Of a stretch of DNA of 53,143 nucleotides, positions 24,979 to 33,095 are shown piece after piece (positions within the stretch are counted from its first letter, which is position 1; the number at the start of each line of letters is the position of its first letter). The position numbers and the translations under genes are program-made. The notes under the pieces were generated by a model that saw only the letters and a program-made list of their open reading frames with translations, was not told the DNA's origin and did not search any database. The DNA comes from a virus. Where the stretch lies: positions 1-53,143 of the IMG/VR virus record IMGVR_UViG_3300046028_008563. One strand, 5' to 3'.

Positions 24979-25595
24979 CACACACCTTCCTTGAGCCACA
25001 CGCTGGACAGATCCGATCCCATGTCCGGCTCATACAGCGCCACATGCACCGGGTCGCGCACGAGCCGCAGCTGCGTCCAGCCGTGCGGCGCCCCCTCCTC
25101 GGCGGGGCGGTCCATGCGCGCCGCCACCACCCACCCGTGCCACGAGAGCGCAGGGAAGGTCACATCATGCGCCCACCCTTCGGGCTGGTGGATCACGCTC
25201 AGGTGAATCACGTCCACCACGTCCGCCTCAAGGGCTGCGCGGTAGACCTCCCCGCCGCCGATGATGACGATGCCGCCGCCGCCACGCCCCTCGAACTTTG
25301 CCGCCGACTGTGCCGCCCAGATCGCCGAGTTGATGTGCTGCTCAACCGTGTACGGATCGTTGTCCTCCGGGCGCTGCATCGTGTGGCTCAGGATGATGTT
25401 GTGACGGCCCTTGAGCGGCCTGTGCTGCTCGGGCAAGCTCTCCCAGGTCTTGCGCCCCATGATGACCGCCTTGCCCTTCGTTACCCGCTGGAACAGTGCC
25501 ATGTCGCCCTTGATGCGGGGCCATGGCATCCCGCCCTGAAACCCCAGCTCCCAATGCGGCCCGACCGCTGCGATCAGCTCAACGTGCTGCCTCAT
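24978..25595 (-). CDS. folA: Dihydrofolate reductase
   Basis: 205 residues from the ATG at 25595 (ATGA overlap with thyA). DHFR features in order: VELIAAVG at the N-terminus, [19 protein letters not shown] (Trp and acidic folate site), [34 protein letters not shown] (NADPH loop) and [22 protein letters not shown]. It reduces dihydrofolate made by ThyA back to tetrahydrofolate. Length is slightly above the usual 160-190. Gene pairing with thyA is common in phages. Confidence 0.93.
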   Translation of the reverse strand: MRQHVELIAAVGPHWELGFQGGMPWPRIKGDMALFQRVTKGKAVIMGRKTWESLPEQHRPLKGRHNIILSHTMQRPEDNDPYTVEQHINSAIWAAQSAAKFEGRGGGGIVIIGGGEVYRAALEADVVDVIHLSVIHQPEGWAHDVTFPALSWHGWVVAARMDRPAEEGAPHGWTQLRLVRDPVHVALYEPDMGSDLSSVWLKEGV

Positions 25596-26509
25596 ACCGC
25601 CACCTCTCCCTTGATCGCCGCGTGGCACCTGTAGCCCGCCAGCTTGATCTGATCCGCCGTCCATCCATCCACGCTCTCCAGCGAGCCTGCCAGCTCAAGC
25701 TCCGGCGCGTCGAACGGCTCGCGCCCCAACTGCTCTCTCACCTGATCCAAGTGATTCAGGTAAATATGCGCGTCGCCCAGCGTGTGAACAAAGCGCCCCG
25801 GCTTTAGTCCTGTCACGCGAGCGACCATGTGCGTCAACAGCGCGTAAGATGCGATATTGAAGGGGATCCCAAGGAGCGCATCCCCGCTCCTTTGATATAA
25901 CTGACAATCGAGTCTTGCGCCACCTGTAATATAGTCTCCACGGCGCACATAGAACTGAAATAAAAGGTGACAGGGCGGCAGTGCCATCTGATCCAGCTCC
26001 GCCACGTTCCAGGCGGAGACGATGAGGCGGCGGCTGTCGGGGTTGCGGCGGATCTCATCGATGACCCACGCGATCTGGTCGATCCAGCGCGTCGGGCTCC
26101 TGTCTTTAGCAATGTTGTGGTGCATGCGCCCGGGCTCGTAGCTCCACATACTCCCCGGCTGCGGCACATCAAGGAAGGACGCGACCTGATGGCCCCACGA
26201 GCGCCACTGCTTGCCGTAGACCGGGCCAAGCTCGCCCCCCTCGCGCTCCCATGCGTCCCAGATGTGGACGCCCTTCTCTTGCAGCTCGCGGGCATTGGTG
26301 CTGCCGCGCAGGAACCACAGCAGCTCCTCCACCACCCCGCGCCAGAACAGGCGTTTGGTGGTCACAGCTGGAAAGCCCTGCGCGAGATCGTAGGTGGATT
26401 GGTGCCCAAATATGGAGATGGTCCCCGTCCCGGTGCGGTCCTCTCGGCGCTCGCCCTCGCTCAGAATGCGGTGCAGAAGGGCGTGGTATGTCGTGTCGTG
26501 TGGGTTCAC
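25592..26509 (-). CDS. thyA: Thymidylate synthase (ThyA type)
   Basis: 305 residues. Motifs: [13 protein letters not shown] near the start, [24 protein letters not shown], catalytic Cys180 in [14 protein letters not shown], then [24 protein letters not shown] with the Asn (218) expected of a dUMP enzyme rather than a dCMP hydroxymethylase. It makes dTMP from dUMP and feeds DHFR. About 40 residues between Gly107 and Trp142 differ from short ThyA forms. Bases 25890-25970, encoding the conserved core, are more AT-rich than the surroundings. Confidence 0.95.
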   Translation of the reverse strand: MNPHDTTYHALLHRILSEGERREDRTGTGTISIFGHQSTYDLAQGFPAVTTKRLFWRGVVEELLWFLRGSTNARELQEKGVHIWDAWEREGGELGPVYGKQWRSWGHQVASFLDVPQPGSMWSYEPGRMHHNIAKDRSPTRWIDQIAWVIDEIRRNPDSRRLIVSAWNVAELDQMALPPCHLLFQFYVRRGDYITGGARLDCQLYQRSGDALLGIPFNIASYALLTHMVARVTGLKPGRFVHTLGDAHIYLNHLDQVREQLGREPFDAPELELAGSLESVDGWTADQIKLAGYRCHAAIKGEVAV

Positions 26510-26961
26510 TTTGAGCCTCCAAAGAGTGCGGTGTGGATCATGGCGCGGGGCGGCATCACCACCTCGCGCACCTCGATGAAGCTGTCTTGCTGCTCGTAGA
26601 TCGCCAAGAGCTCCACGGCGCGATCCCCGTCAAGGAGCGCCACGAGCGCAAACAGCGCCTCCGGGTCGGTGTCGTGGAGCGCGAGCAGCGGGCAGCCGTG
26701 GGCGCGTAGCAGCGCGGCTCCTGTGCGCGGGCGGACGGCCACGCCAAGCCCGGTGGCGATCCGCGGCAACTCCACGACGCGCAGCGGGCGCTCCTCATCG
26801 AGCAGCTCTGCGACGTCGCGAGGGACGGCGACAGGGAGTAAGGCGACCCAGCGGCGCTCCCCGAACATGTCCGCCTCGCAGATCGTGGCGGTCGGGGCGT
26901 CGTGCGCGGTGCATCGGGAGATGGCGCCCCAGCGGGCGGCAGGCTTGCGGTGTGTGGTCAT
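26506..26961 (-). CDS. Unknown protein upstream of thyA
   Basis: 151 residues, ATG behind GGAG. Contains [27 protein letters not shown] near the start, then a helical segment with a [14 protein letters not shown]-type strand. Ends ATGA-coupled to thyA and starts ATGA-coupled to the gene upstream. No membrane segment; function unknown. Confidence 0.65.
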   Translation of the reverse strand: MTTHRKPAARWGAISRCTAHDAPTATICEADMFGERRWVALLPVAVPRDVAELLDEERPLRVVELPRIATGLGVAVRPRTGAALLRAHGCPLLALHDTDPEALFALVALLDGDRAVELLAIYEQQDSFIEVREVVMPPRAMIHTALFGGSK

Positions 26962-27878
26962 GGTGTCTCCAGTATGAGCTTGACTTGATTGGTGGTGGTG
27001 TTCGCCACCGTGGCGATCTGTTCCACGCTCCCGCCCGCGCCGCGCATCGCCCACACCGCGATCCTCAGCAGCGCATCAAGGCGCGCACGAGCCTCTTGCT
27101 CAAGCTCACGCTTGACCTTGAGCCCGGCCTTTTTGGCGACGTCGCGCACCACCCCATCGCTCACGTCGAAGGCGGCGGCTACCTCTTTGGTGGCGAGCCC
27201 CTGCTTGAGCAGCGCTGCGATATTGGCGTTGCGCTCGCTCTGATCACAGCCGCGCATCGTGACGCCGCGCCGCTTGAGCGCCGAGAGGACCGTGGAAGGG
27301 GAGAGCTCGAAGCGCTTGGAGAGGGTGTAGCTACCCACGCCGGACTCGTAGAGCCTGACGATCTCCATGTCCCGCGCCTCTCCGGTCAGCGTCTTGAGCC
27401 GCCCCGTGTCATCCTGCGCCGCCTTCTTGGCTGCCCACAGCTCGCGCCTGCGAGCGTTGCGGGCGAGGCGCTTCACATCCACCTTGCCCACCCGCTCGCG
27501 TATCTTCGTCTTGGGGGCGGCGGCCCGCTTGGCTCGTCGCTCCTCCACGAGCCGCTTGCTCCGCTCTTCATCCGCCCGCCTCAGCGCCGCTTGCGCCTCA
27601 CGCCGCGCACGCACTGCCTCTTTGTCGGGCGGCACCGTGGGCGCCTTCTCCTTGACCTTCACAGCAGGGGCAGGCGGCGGCGGCAAGCTCTCAGCGACGC
27701 GGGGCAGGGGCAGCTCGTGATACGCACACCAGCGCGCCACGTCGTCCGCGCCGTCAAGCCCCAGCTCCTCGGCGATCTCCGCAGCGGTCCACCCGCTCGC
27801 GAGGCAGTCGGCGAGCGCGTCGCGACTGACCTCCTCGTCAAGATCCAGATCGAGCTTGCCCGGCTCACAGCGGCTCAC
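26958..27878 (-). CDS. DNA-binding protein with several HTH segments
   Basis: 306 residues from a GTG behind GGGGAGGTGGTGAA. At least four HTH-like blocks: residues 17-42 (VSRDALADCLASGWTAAEIAEELGL), 170-205 (IVRLYESGVGSYTLSKRFELSPSTVLSALKRRG), 220-250 (IAALLKQGLATKEVAAAFDVSDGVVRDVAKKAG) and 280-306 (VEQIATVANTTTNQVKLI). Between residues 85 and 150 it is very basic and Ala/Arg-rich. Resembles terminase-small-like or multi-HTH phage regulators. Likely binds repeated DNA sites. Confidence 0.65.
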   Translation of the reverse strand: MSRCEPGKLDLDLDEEVSRDALADCLASGWTAAEIAEELGLDGADDVARWCAYHELPLPRVAESLPPPPAPAVKVKEKAPTVPPDKEAVRARREAQAALRRADEERSKRLVEERRAKRAAAPKTKIRERVGKVDVKRLARNARRRELWAAKKAAQDDTGRLKTLTGEARDMEIVRLYESGVGSYTLSKRFELSPSTVLSALKRRGVTMRGCDQSERNANIAALLKQGLATKEVAAAFDVSDGVVRDVAKKAGLKVKRELEQEARARLDALLRIAVWAMRGAGGSVEQIATVANTTTNQVKLILETP

Positions 27879-28456
27879 TTCACCACCTCCCCTGTCTGCG
27901 CGGGCGGCGTCGCGCCCGTCTGCCCCTGGTAGTGACTCCCCAGTTCCTTCGACCCATACGGGTGATCCGTCACGCTGGAGAGGCGGGCGACCTTGAACTG
28001 CCCCAGCGGCGCCCGGTCAAGGATGCGGATCGGGCGCGGCCCCGCGTTGTGCAGCTCAAGCGTCACCTGCCCCTTGAAGCCCGGATCGCACCAGCCCGCC
28101 GTGACGTGGATCGCGAGGAACAGCCGCCCGATGGATGAGCGCCCGCACACCTCGATCGCGAGGTCAGGCGGGATCTCCACATGGTCCAGCGTCGTGACGA
28201 GCGCGCACTCCCCCGGCTTGAGCAAGAGCCCCTCGACGCATGGATCGTGGAGGTACTTCGCGCCCGTGATGCCGCCCGGCCCCACCACGATCTCCCCCTC
28301 GGCGTCTGGATCTGGTCGCTTGGCGCCGCCCGACAGGTCCACGACAAAATCGATAGACGCGGGCTGCACTCTTGCCGCGTCTGGTGGTGGGTCCACCACG
28401 AGGCCGCCGCCAGCCGCCAGCCGCCGCTTAATATCTCGATCTGATAGAATGGTCAT
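27875..28456 (-). CDS. dcd: dCTP deaminase (dUTPase superfamily)
   Basis: 193 residues from ATG 28456 (ATGA overlap upstream). Family motifs: QPASIDFVVDL (31-41), CGRSSIGRLFLAIHVTAGWCDPGFKG (104-129) and VTLELHN (131-137) with Glu134 in the place of the catalytic Glu. It deaminates dCTP to dUTP, the route to dUMP for ThyA. A bifunctional deaminase/dUTPase cannot be excluded, because no separate dUTPase gene is visible. Confidence 0.9.
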   Translation of the reverse strand: MTILSDRDIKRRLAAGGGLVVDPPPDAARVQPASIDFVVDLSGGAKRPDPDAEGEIVVGPGGITGAKYLHDPCVEGLLLKPGECALVTTLDHVEIPPDLAIEVCGRSSIGRLFLAIHVTAGWCDPGFKGQVTLELHNAGPRPIRILDRAPLGQFKVARLSSVTDHPYGSKELGSHYQGQTGATPPAQTGEVVK

Positions 28457-28803
28457 TCGATGTTCTCCGCTGCTCTCAGCTTGTTCCGCACCGTCTTCGC
28501 ACACACGTTGTATCTCGCCGCGATCACGTCCCATGTCTCACCCCGCGCCCGCGCCGCCCGCACCTCATCGAGCGGGAGATCCTTGCGAGGCTTGCCCCCT
28601 CTGCCCTCCCGCTCCTTGCGCGCCGCCTTGCGCTGCTCAAGCGTGAGCGGCGGTCTCAAGCTCTGGCGCCGCTGCTCACGGCTCATCTCCAGCTGGCGCA
28701 TCACGCGGCACACCTCATCGACCGTGACGCCCTGATCCCAGGCGATGTCGTCGATGGTCCAGCCGCTCGCCATCGCCTGCTTGACCACCTCAGCGGGGAG
28801 CAT
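28453..28803 (-). CDS. Two-HTH DNA-binding protein
   Basis: 116 residues. An N-terminal HTH (AMASGWTIDDIAWDQGVTVDEVCRVMRQL) and a C-terminal HTH (LDEVRAARARGETWDVIAARYNVCAKTVRNKLRAA) flank a basic linker. The architecture is like a shortened form of the 26958-27878 protein. Overlaps its upstream neighbour by 14 bp and dcd by 4 bp. Probably a regulator. Confidence 0.65.
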   Translation of the reverse strand: MLPAEVVKQAMASGWTIDDIAWDQGVTVDEVCRVMRQLEMSREQRRQSLRPPLTLEQRKAARKEREGRGGKPRKDLPLDEVRAARARGETWDVIAARYNVCAKTVRNKLRAAENIE

Positions 28804-29080
28804 CAGCCGCCCCCTTGACGAGCGCCATCAGGTCGCCCCCGCACGTCCCACCCTCGACGCACCACAGCTCATCCACGAGCGAGATCACCACCTGCTTGCG
28901 CTGCGGCCCCGCGACCACGATCCGCCACGCCGCCATGTCGAGCTGCATCAGCCGCACGCCTGCCACCTCCCCACACAGCAGCGCCCGCGCCGTCTCTTGG
29001 AGGTCTGCGCGCCTGTCACGCCGCAGCCTCGCCAGAGCGAGCGCGCCATCTGCTCTCTTCACCTGCTCACATGCGCTCAT
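28790..29080 (-). CDS. Small unknown protein after the methyltransferase
   Basis: 96 residues, overlapping both neighbours by 14 bp. Helical basic N-half (LALARLRRDRRADLQETARALL), then a beta part (MAAWRIVVAGPQRKQVVISLVDELWCVEGG). The tight overlaps argue for a real, coupled gene. No family recognised. Confidence 0.65.
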   Translation of the reverse strand: MSACEQVKRADGALALARLRRDRRADLQETARALLCGEVAGVRLMQLDMAAWRIVVAGPQRKQVVISLVDELWCVEGGTCGGDLMALVKGAADAPR

Positions 29081-30545
29081 CGCTCACCTCCCATCCCCGG
29101 ATCACATAAGCAGGCCCGACCCACACAGGCTCGCCGCTCATCAGCAGGCCGCCCGCGTCACAGGCTATCAGGGTGCGCAGACAGCTCGCCCCGATAGCGC
29201 GGGCGGCGGGCGGCGGCACCGCATTGCCGATCCGCTTGATCCAGCCCTGCTTGGAGTTGCCATCGAGCTTGATCCAGCGCCCATCCTCGCCACAGGGCTC
29301 AAAGCCTTGCAGCGCGAACAGCTCGAGCGCGGTCAGCGGGCGGTGCCATGTCCCATCCTCCGCCTCGATGACAGCGTGGATCGGGCGCTTGTCCTCCAGT
29401 GCTGGCAGCGGCCCCGCGCCGTCCAGCTCCACAAGCGGCACCCTCGGATCTGCGCAGCTCGCCCAGCTGACGTCCACGTTTGCATGAGCGATGACCGCGT
29501 GAGCTGGATCCTGCCAGCCGTTCACCCCGTAGCCCCCATTCTGGCGCCCGCGGCGCGTCGCAAGCCGAGGGTCGGCAACCTGGAGCGCCGTGTTCTGGAT
29601 GCTGGCAGCGCCGATCACAGCGTGCGTCGGGCTCGCCCACCCCGTCACACCCAGCGCACCCTCACGACGGCTGCACACGCTGCGAGGGTCGCAGATCGCC
29701 CACATGCCATTGTCGATGCGCGCCTCGCCCACGACGGTCCCGCAAGCCGCCTGCCACCCATTGACCCCATACACACCCGAGCGAGGCGCACACGCGACGG
29801 CGACGCTCTCAGGCAGCGCCCGCCAGTCCTTGCCAGCGGGGATCAAGGCGAGCCGGATCCAGTTGAGCAGGCTCAAGCGCGGCAAGGCGTGCATCGCCCC
29901 GCCCTCGGCGCTGTGAGGCAGCGGCACGGGCAGCGCCTCCAGCACCTCCCCGATCCCGCGCACGCGCTGCATGGGCGGCTCATAGAGGAACTCCGGCACC
30001 TGTGCGCGGTGCCTCGCCACGCCGAGGAAGCGGCGGCGGTGCTGCGCGAGCCCGCCCAGCTCGCCGCAGTCGTGCGTCGTCTCCCTCCACGCGTACCCGT
30101 AGGAGGCGAACAGGGCGGCCAGATCATCAAGCCACTCCCTGCCCCGCGACTGGATGCGGGGCACGTTCTCAATCAGAATGAGCGGCGGCGGGCTGTCCTG
30201 CCACGCTTCCAACGCGAGCCAGATCCCCCGGAACGCCAGCGACGAGATCGCCTGGTACTCAGGCGTCACGCTCTGGGCTTGCGGCAGGCAGCCGGAGAAC
30301 GCGACGCACGGCGGCGAGCTGATCAGCACGTCAGGCCGCACGGGCGACAGGGCGCGCAGCTCATCCGGCGTCATCGTGGCGAGGTCTGCCACCGTCGCGG
30401 CGTCGCCGCAGATCGTCTCGTGGTCGCGGCAGGCGGCGGCGTCGAAGTCCACCGCGAAAGCCTGCTCAAGCCCCGCATCCTTGAACCCGCGAGACAGCCC
30501 GCCGAGGCCCGCAAACAGCACTCCGAACCTGTAAACTTTGCTCAT
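29067..30545 (-). CDS. C5 cytosine-specific DNA methyltransferase with repeated target-recognition segment
   Basis: 492 residues. Motif I FAGLGGLSRGF (11-21), motif IV SSPPC with catalytic Cys80, motif VI ENVP (126-129), motif VIII QHRRR (168-172) and motif X RIGNAVPP (438-445). The region between VIII and IX is unusually long. It contains three units of about 40 residues starting at 259, 298 and 339, each with (Y/L)GV(N/T)GW, a central (G/H)(T/A)V and an ending DPR, plus a partial fourth near 388. These may recognise several DNA targets. It would mark phage DNA against restriction. ATGA overlap upstream. Confidence 0.92.
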   Translation of the reverse strand: MSKVYRFGVLFAGLGGLSRGFKDAGLEQAFAVDFDAAACRDHETICGDAATVADLATMTPDELRALSPVRPDVLISSPPCVAFSGCLPQAQSVTPEYQAISSLAFRGIWLALEAWQDSPPPLILIENVPRIQSRGREWLDDLAALFASYGYAWRETTHDCGELGGLAQHRRRFLGVARHRAQVPEFLYEPPMQRVRGIGEVLEALPVPLPHSAEGGAMHALPRLSLLNWIRLALIPAGKDWRALPESVAVACAPRSGVYGVNGWQAACGTVVGEARIDNGMWAICDPRSVCSRREGALGVTGWASPTHAVIGAASIQNTALQVADPRLATRRGRQNGGYGVNGWQDPAHAVIAHANVDVSWASCADPRVPLVELDGAGPLPALEDKRPIHAVIEAEDGTWHRPLTALELFALQGFEPCGEDGRWIKLDGNSKQGWIKRIGNAVPPPAARAIGASCLRTLIACDAGGLLMSGEPVWVGPAYVIRGWEVSDERM

Positions 30546-30925
30546 CTCACCACCTCCACGCCCGCTGCCCGCCTTGCCTCTTCAAAAGCCCGCACCACCC
30601 CTTGCGACACGGACTCCCCATCCTCGGCATCCTCCAGCGGCCACACGGTGACGGTGGCCAGCCAGCCGCCGCCGCTGACCTGGTGTACTGAGCAGGTCGC
30701 CACGCCCTCGCGCTCCCCGCAGATCACCCCGTTCTTGTTGACCGCCCACCCCCACTGAGGGTGCCGCTCGCGGAGCTGGAGCAAGGCGGCGCGGATCTCC
30801 TTGCTGTGCGTGCTGCCCGTCCCGTAGCAGGCCGCGCAAGCCTCGCGGCGCACCACCTCATCACCCCAGAACTCATGCACCTCGCGGGTCTCCCCGCAGC
30901 CCTTGCAGGCGTCGCAGATGCTCAT
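30542..30925 (-). CDS. Small protein with DnaJ-like zinc-finger Cys pairs
   Basis: 127 residues. The N-terminus holds CDACKGCG and, 23 residues on, CAACYGTG, two CxxCxGxG-type pairs as in the DnaJ zinc centre. The rest is mixed alpha/beta with two more Cys. No J-domain is present. Similar short zinc proteins are common in phage early regions. ATGA-coupled to the methyltransferase. Confidence 0.7.
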   Translation of the reverse strand: MSICDACKGCGETREVHEFWGDEVVRREACAACYGTGSTHSKEIRAALLQLRERHPQWGWAVNKNGVICGEREGVATCSVHQVSGGGWLATVTVWPLEDAEDGESVSQGVVRAFEEARRAAGVEVVR

Positions 30926-31434
30926 GTTGCCACCTCATCGAGCTGCACAGGCGGCGCATCCAGCGCCTCGATCATCGCCCACACCTCATCGCTCACCCGC
31001 ACCTGCCACAGCAGCTCGCCGTCGCGATCCTCCTGACACCACTCCAGCTCTGCGACCAGCGCTGCCTTGCTGCGCGGCTCGTACCAGTCCGGCCCCACGC
31101 CCGTCTCCGCCGCCCACTCGCTCACCAGCGCATCGATGCGCTCCGCGAGATCCTTGCGCTGCGCGTCGCTGATGGCGAGGTCGCTTGAGCCCACCGGGCC
31201 GTTGTCCCACCAATGCTCCGCAAGCATTTCAGGGACGCGGTAGCCGACGCGGGGCAGCTTCGCCTGGTCGCAGAAGTAGACCTCCAACTTGAGCGCGCCG
31301 CGATCTTCCACGTCCCAAGCGCGGTCCCAATTATACAACTCGATCATGCTCGCCACGGCCTCACAAGCCGTGGGGCTCACGGTCCCGCACTCATCGTCGG
31401 GCCAGCCGTTCAACTGCGCGATCCACATCCTCAT
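30922..31434 (-). CDS. Unknown acidic protein
   Basis: 170 residues, acidic and rich in Trp (for example YNWDRAWDVEDRGALKLEVYF and AEHWWDNG). Predicted soluble alpha/beta. ATGA overlaps on both sides. No motif identified. Confidence 0.65.
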   Translation of the reverse strand: MRMWIAQLNGWPDDECGTVSPTACEAVASMIELYNWDRAWDVEDRGALKLEVYFCDQAKLPRVGYRVPEMLAEHWWDNGPVGSSDLAISDAQRKDLAERIDALVSEWAAETGVGPDWYEPRSKAALVAELEWCQEDRDGELLWQVRVSDEVWAMIEALDAPPVQLDEVAT

Positions 31435-31607
31435 CTCCTCTCACGGTACATAGCGGCCCGGCCTCTGCCGATCCTGGCGCCCTCGTAGCGCCTGCCGCTG
31501 GTCACTCCCCGGCGCGGTCGCGGGCCGCGCTGCCAGTCTGTGAGCTGGTCGGGGTGGGGGGTCAGGTCAAAACAGGGGCGGCATCGCCTCAAGTTCGCGC
31601 TCATCAT
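31431..31607 (-). CDS. Possible small Arg/Pro-rich protein
   Basis: 58 residues if started at the ATG pair inside the upstream gene. Very basic C-half (RGPRPRRGVTSGRRYEGAR). It fills the only gap in this stretch and its stop overlaps the next start as ATGA, which is why I list it. The start is uncertain and the composition could be a GC-rich artefact. Confidence 0.35.
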   Translation of the reverse strand: MMSANLRRCRPCFDLTPHPDQLTDWQRGPRPRRGVTSGRRYEGARIGRGRAAMYRERR

Positions 31608-31809
31608 CCTCAGTCCAGGCGCTGATCGCCTTCGGCGGCAGTGGCCCCAGCGACAACTCAACATCCTCATTATCCATCTCGATGGTGACGCGCTCTTGCT
31701 CGTTCACCGCCTTGATCGTCCAGCGCTGCCCTACAAACATCCCCATCTTCAAACCCTTGAGTATGGCATCGCTTAACCTACACTTATCGCCTACCTTGAA
31801 CTCGCTCAT
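31567..31809 (-). CDS. Small beta-rich protein
   Basis: 80 residues with AAGGAG upstream. EFKVGDKCRLSDAILKGLK, then QRWTIKAVNEQERVTIEMDNEDVELSL look like a small KOW/SH3-type barrel. The C-terminus is acidic (TEDDERELEAMPPLF). Start overlaps the short membrane gene upstream as ATGA. Function unknown. Confidence 0.65.
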   Translation of the reverse strand: MSEFKVGDKCRLSDAILKGLKMGMFVGQRWTIKAVNEQERVTIEMDNEDVELSLGPLPPKAISAWTEDDERELEAMPPLF

Positions 31810-31949
31810 CTCGTCTCTCCTTGTAGATACTCCACGACCATCACCACCACGAGCGCGAGGGCCACAGACCCGCACAGCATCAGCACCTCATGTGCCGTCC
31901 GCTGCGTCGCGCTCTCCGCTATCAGCAGGGCGCCTCCGATCTTCGTCAC
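31806..31949 (-). CDS. 47-residue single-pass membrane peptide
   Basis: Reads from a GTG that overlaps the upstream stop (GTGA) to a TGA that overlaps the next ATG (ATGA), so it fits the operon exactly. A polar N-half (TKIGGALLIAESATQRTAHE) is followed by a hydrophobic stretch (VLMLCGSVALALVVVMVVEYL) and a charged end (QGETR). One helix, probably N-out. A small inner-membrane effector is possible; the role is unknown. Confidence 0.6.
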   Translation of the reverse strand: MTKIGGALLIAESATQRTAHEVLMLCGSVALALVVVMVVEYLQGETR

Positions 31950-32293
31950 GCCCTCACCCCGATCCTCGCGAGCAGCGCATCAGCCACCGCCCGCCCACCG
32001 TTGCTCCCGCGCACCACAGGCGCGGGCGCCATCACCTCCGGCACATCCAGCTCGACGCGCCGCCCGCCATCCTGTGGAGCATCCCAGCGCACCACCGCGC
32101 CCTGCGCCGCATCATCCGGCACCATCACCCGCACCACTTCCCCATCCATCCCCTCGCAGAACACGACGCGCCCCCACCCCATCACTGCACAGCTCGCCCC
32201 GTGCGCCTCAAGCGCGCCGCACAACGCCAGCGCCTCACGACGGGGCACTTCTCTAATTCCAATGTGACGGTAACTTTGAAGTAGGCTTGCCAT
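31946..32293 (-). CDS. Unknown small protein
   Basis: 115 residues with a strong AGGAGGT site. ASLLQSYRHIGIREVPRREA opens the protein; a beta part follows (SCAVMGWGRVVFCEGMDGEVVRVMVPDD) and the end is Ala/Val-rich. Soluble. No family recognised. A 67-bp gap upstream shows no clear promoter. Confidence 0.65.
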   Translation of the reverse strand: MASLLQSYRHIGIREVPRREALALCGALEAHGASCAVMGWGRVVFCEGMDGEVVRVMVPDDAAQGAVVRWDAPQDGGRRVELDVPEVMAPAPVVRGSNGGRAVADALLARIGVRA

Positions 32294-32360
32294 AGCATCA
32301 CCTCCTGAATCGACATTAGCGGCTGGATGATCGCGTGTCCATAGGGGACTGGATTAAAAT

Positions 32361-32699
32361 TCAGCACCCACCATCAAAGGGCGGCTGGCGGCGGCCATGC
32401 CGATCAATGATCTGCTGACGATACTCGGCAAGCTGGCGGGCGTGCTGCTCGTGAGCCTCGGCGCGATCCGCCCAGATCTCAGCGCCCTCGACATCACCCC
32501 GCGCCTCGCAGCGCGTCGCGTTGCGCCTCGCGTGAGAGGCGAGGCGCGCCACGTCCGCCCGGTGCGCGTCGATGTCGGCGGCCATCACCTCCAAGCCGTG
32601 CGGGTGACACAGCAGATCGGCGAGCGCCTGCTGTACGCCCGCCTCGCGACGGCTCAACACTTCGACCACCTCAACCTCGACCACTTCACAATCGCTCAT
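32361..32699 (-). CDS. Helical Ala/His-rich protein preceded by the GC-rich element
   Basis: 112 residues from the second ATG of an ATGATG pair. Starts SDCEVVEVEVVEVLSRREAG, then a long helix with many His, Ala and Arg. The leader carries a 21-base copy of the GC-rich element (32732-32752, reverse strand) ending 32 bases before the start. Function unknown. Confidence 0.6.
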   Translation of the reverse strand: MSDCEVVEVEVVEVLSRREAGVQQALADLLCHPHGLEVMAADIDAHRADVARLASHARRNATRCEARGDVEGAEIWADRAEAHEQHARQLAEYRQQIIDRHGRRQPPFDGGC

Positions 32700-32731
32700 C
32701 ATATCCTCGCCTTGTGCTGCCCGTCGCTCAA

Positions 32732-32752
32732 CTCTTGCCGCCGCCGCCTGCC
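32732..32752 (-). repeat. GC-rich leader element, copy in reverse orientation
   Basis: Read on the reverse strand this is GGCAGGCGGCGGC plus one extra GGC and then AAGAG, base for base the same as 43092-43112 on the plus strand. It lies in the gap between two leftward genes, 32 bases before the downstream start. Confidence 0.7.
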
Positions 32753-32755
32753 CTG

Positions 32756-33046
32756 TCACCCCAGAATCTTCTTGCACCAGCCCATGAACAGCTCCCCGAA
32801 CGACTCCTCATGCAGCCCCATCGGCACCGGGCGCGTATCGAGCGCCCCCGTCGCAGCCTTGAGCGCCGCCCGCTCACACGCCTCCTCGATGATCCGCTCC
32901 CGCTGCGCAGCGACACCGCGACGCATCACCTCAACCGCCGACTGCTCGGGCGCGGGCATCTTGAACTTCACGATGTCCCCAACCTGGAGAGCCTGAACCA
33001 CCTTGCGCTCATGCGCGCTGCGCTCGAACCCGTGACACTTCGCCAT
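32756..33046 (-). CDS. Unknown small protein
   Basis: 96 residues from the ATG behind GAGGTGTGAG; a longer reading would run into the tRNA-like structure upstream. Contains VVQALQVGDIVKFKMPAPEQ and a helical region with EEACERAALKAA, ending FMGWCKKILG. No family recognised. Confidence 0.6.
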   Translation of the reverse strand: MAKCHGFERSAHERKVVQALQVGDIVKFKMPAPEQSAVEVMRRGVAAQRERIIEEACERAALKAATGALDTRPVPMGLHEESFGELFMGWCKKILG

Positions 33047-33095
33047 CTCACACCTCATCTTGTCGTCTTGTCTGTGTGCGCCGCCATCAGCGGCA

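Noticed and set aside
26952-27932. 326-codon plus frame opposite the multi-HTH gene
   Set aside because: Shadow frame; the HTH blocks are on the reverse strand.
28815-30758. 647-codon plus-strand frame opposite the methyltransferase
   Set aside because: The reverse strand carries all C5 methyltransferase motifs. The plus frame is low-complexity Arg/Pro/Ala.
31608-31670. Longer start of the Arg/Pro-rich small frame
   Set aside because: It lies entirely within the upstream gene and adds only basic, low-complexity sequence.
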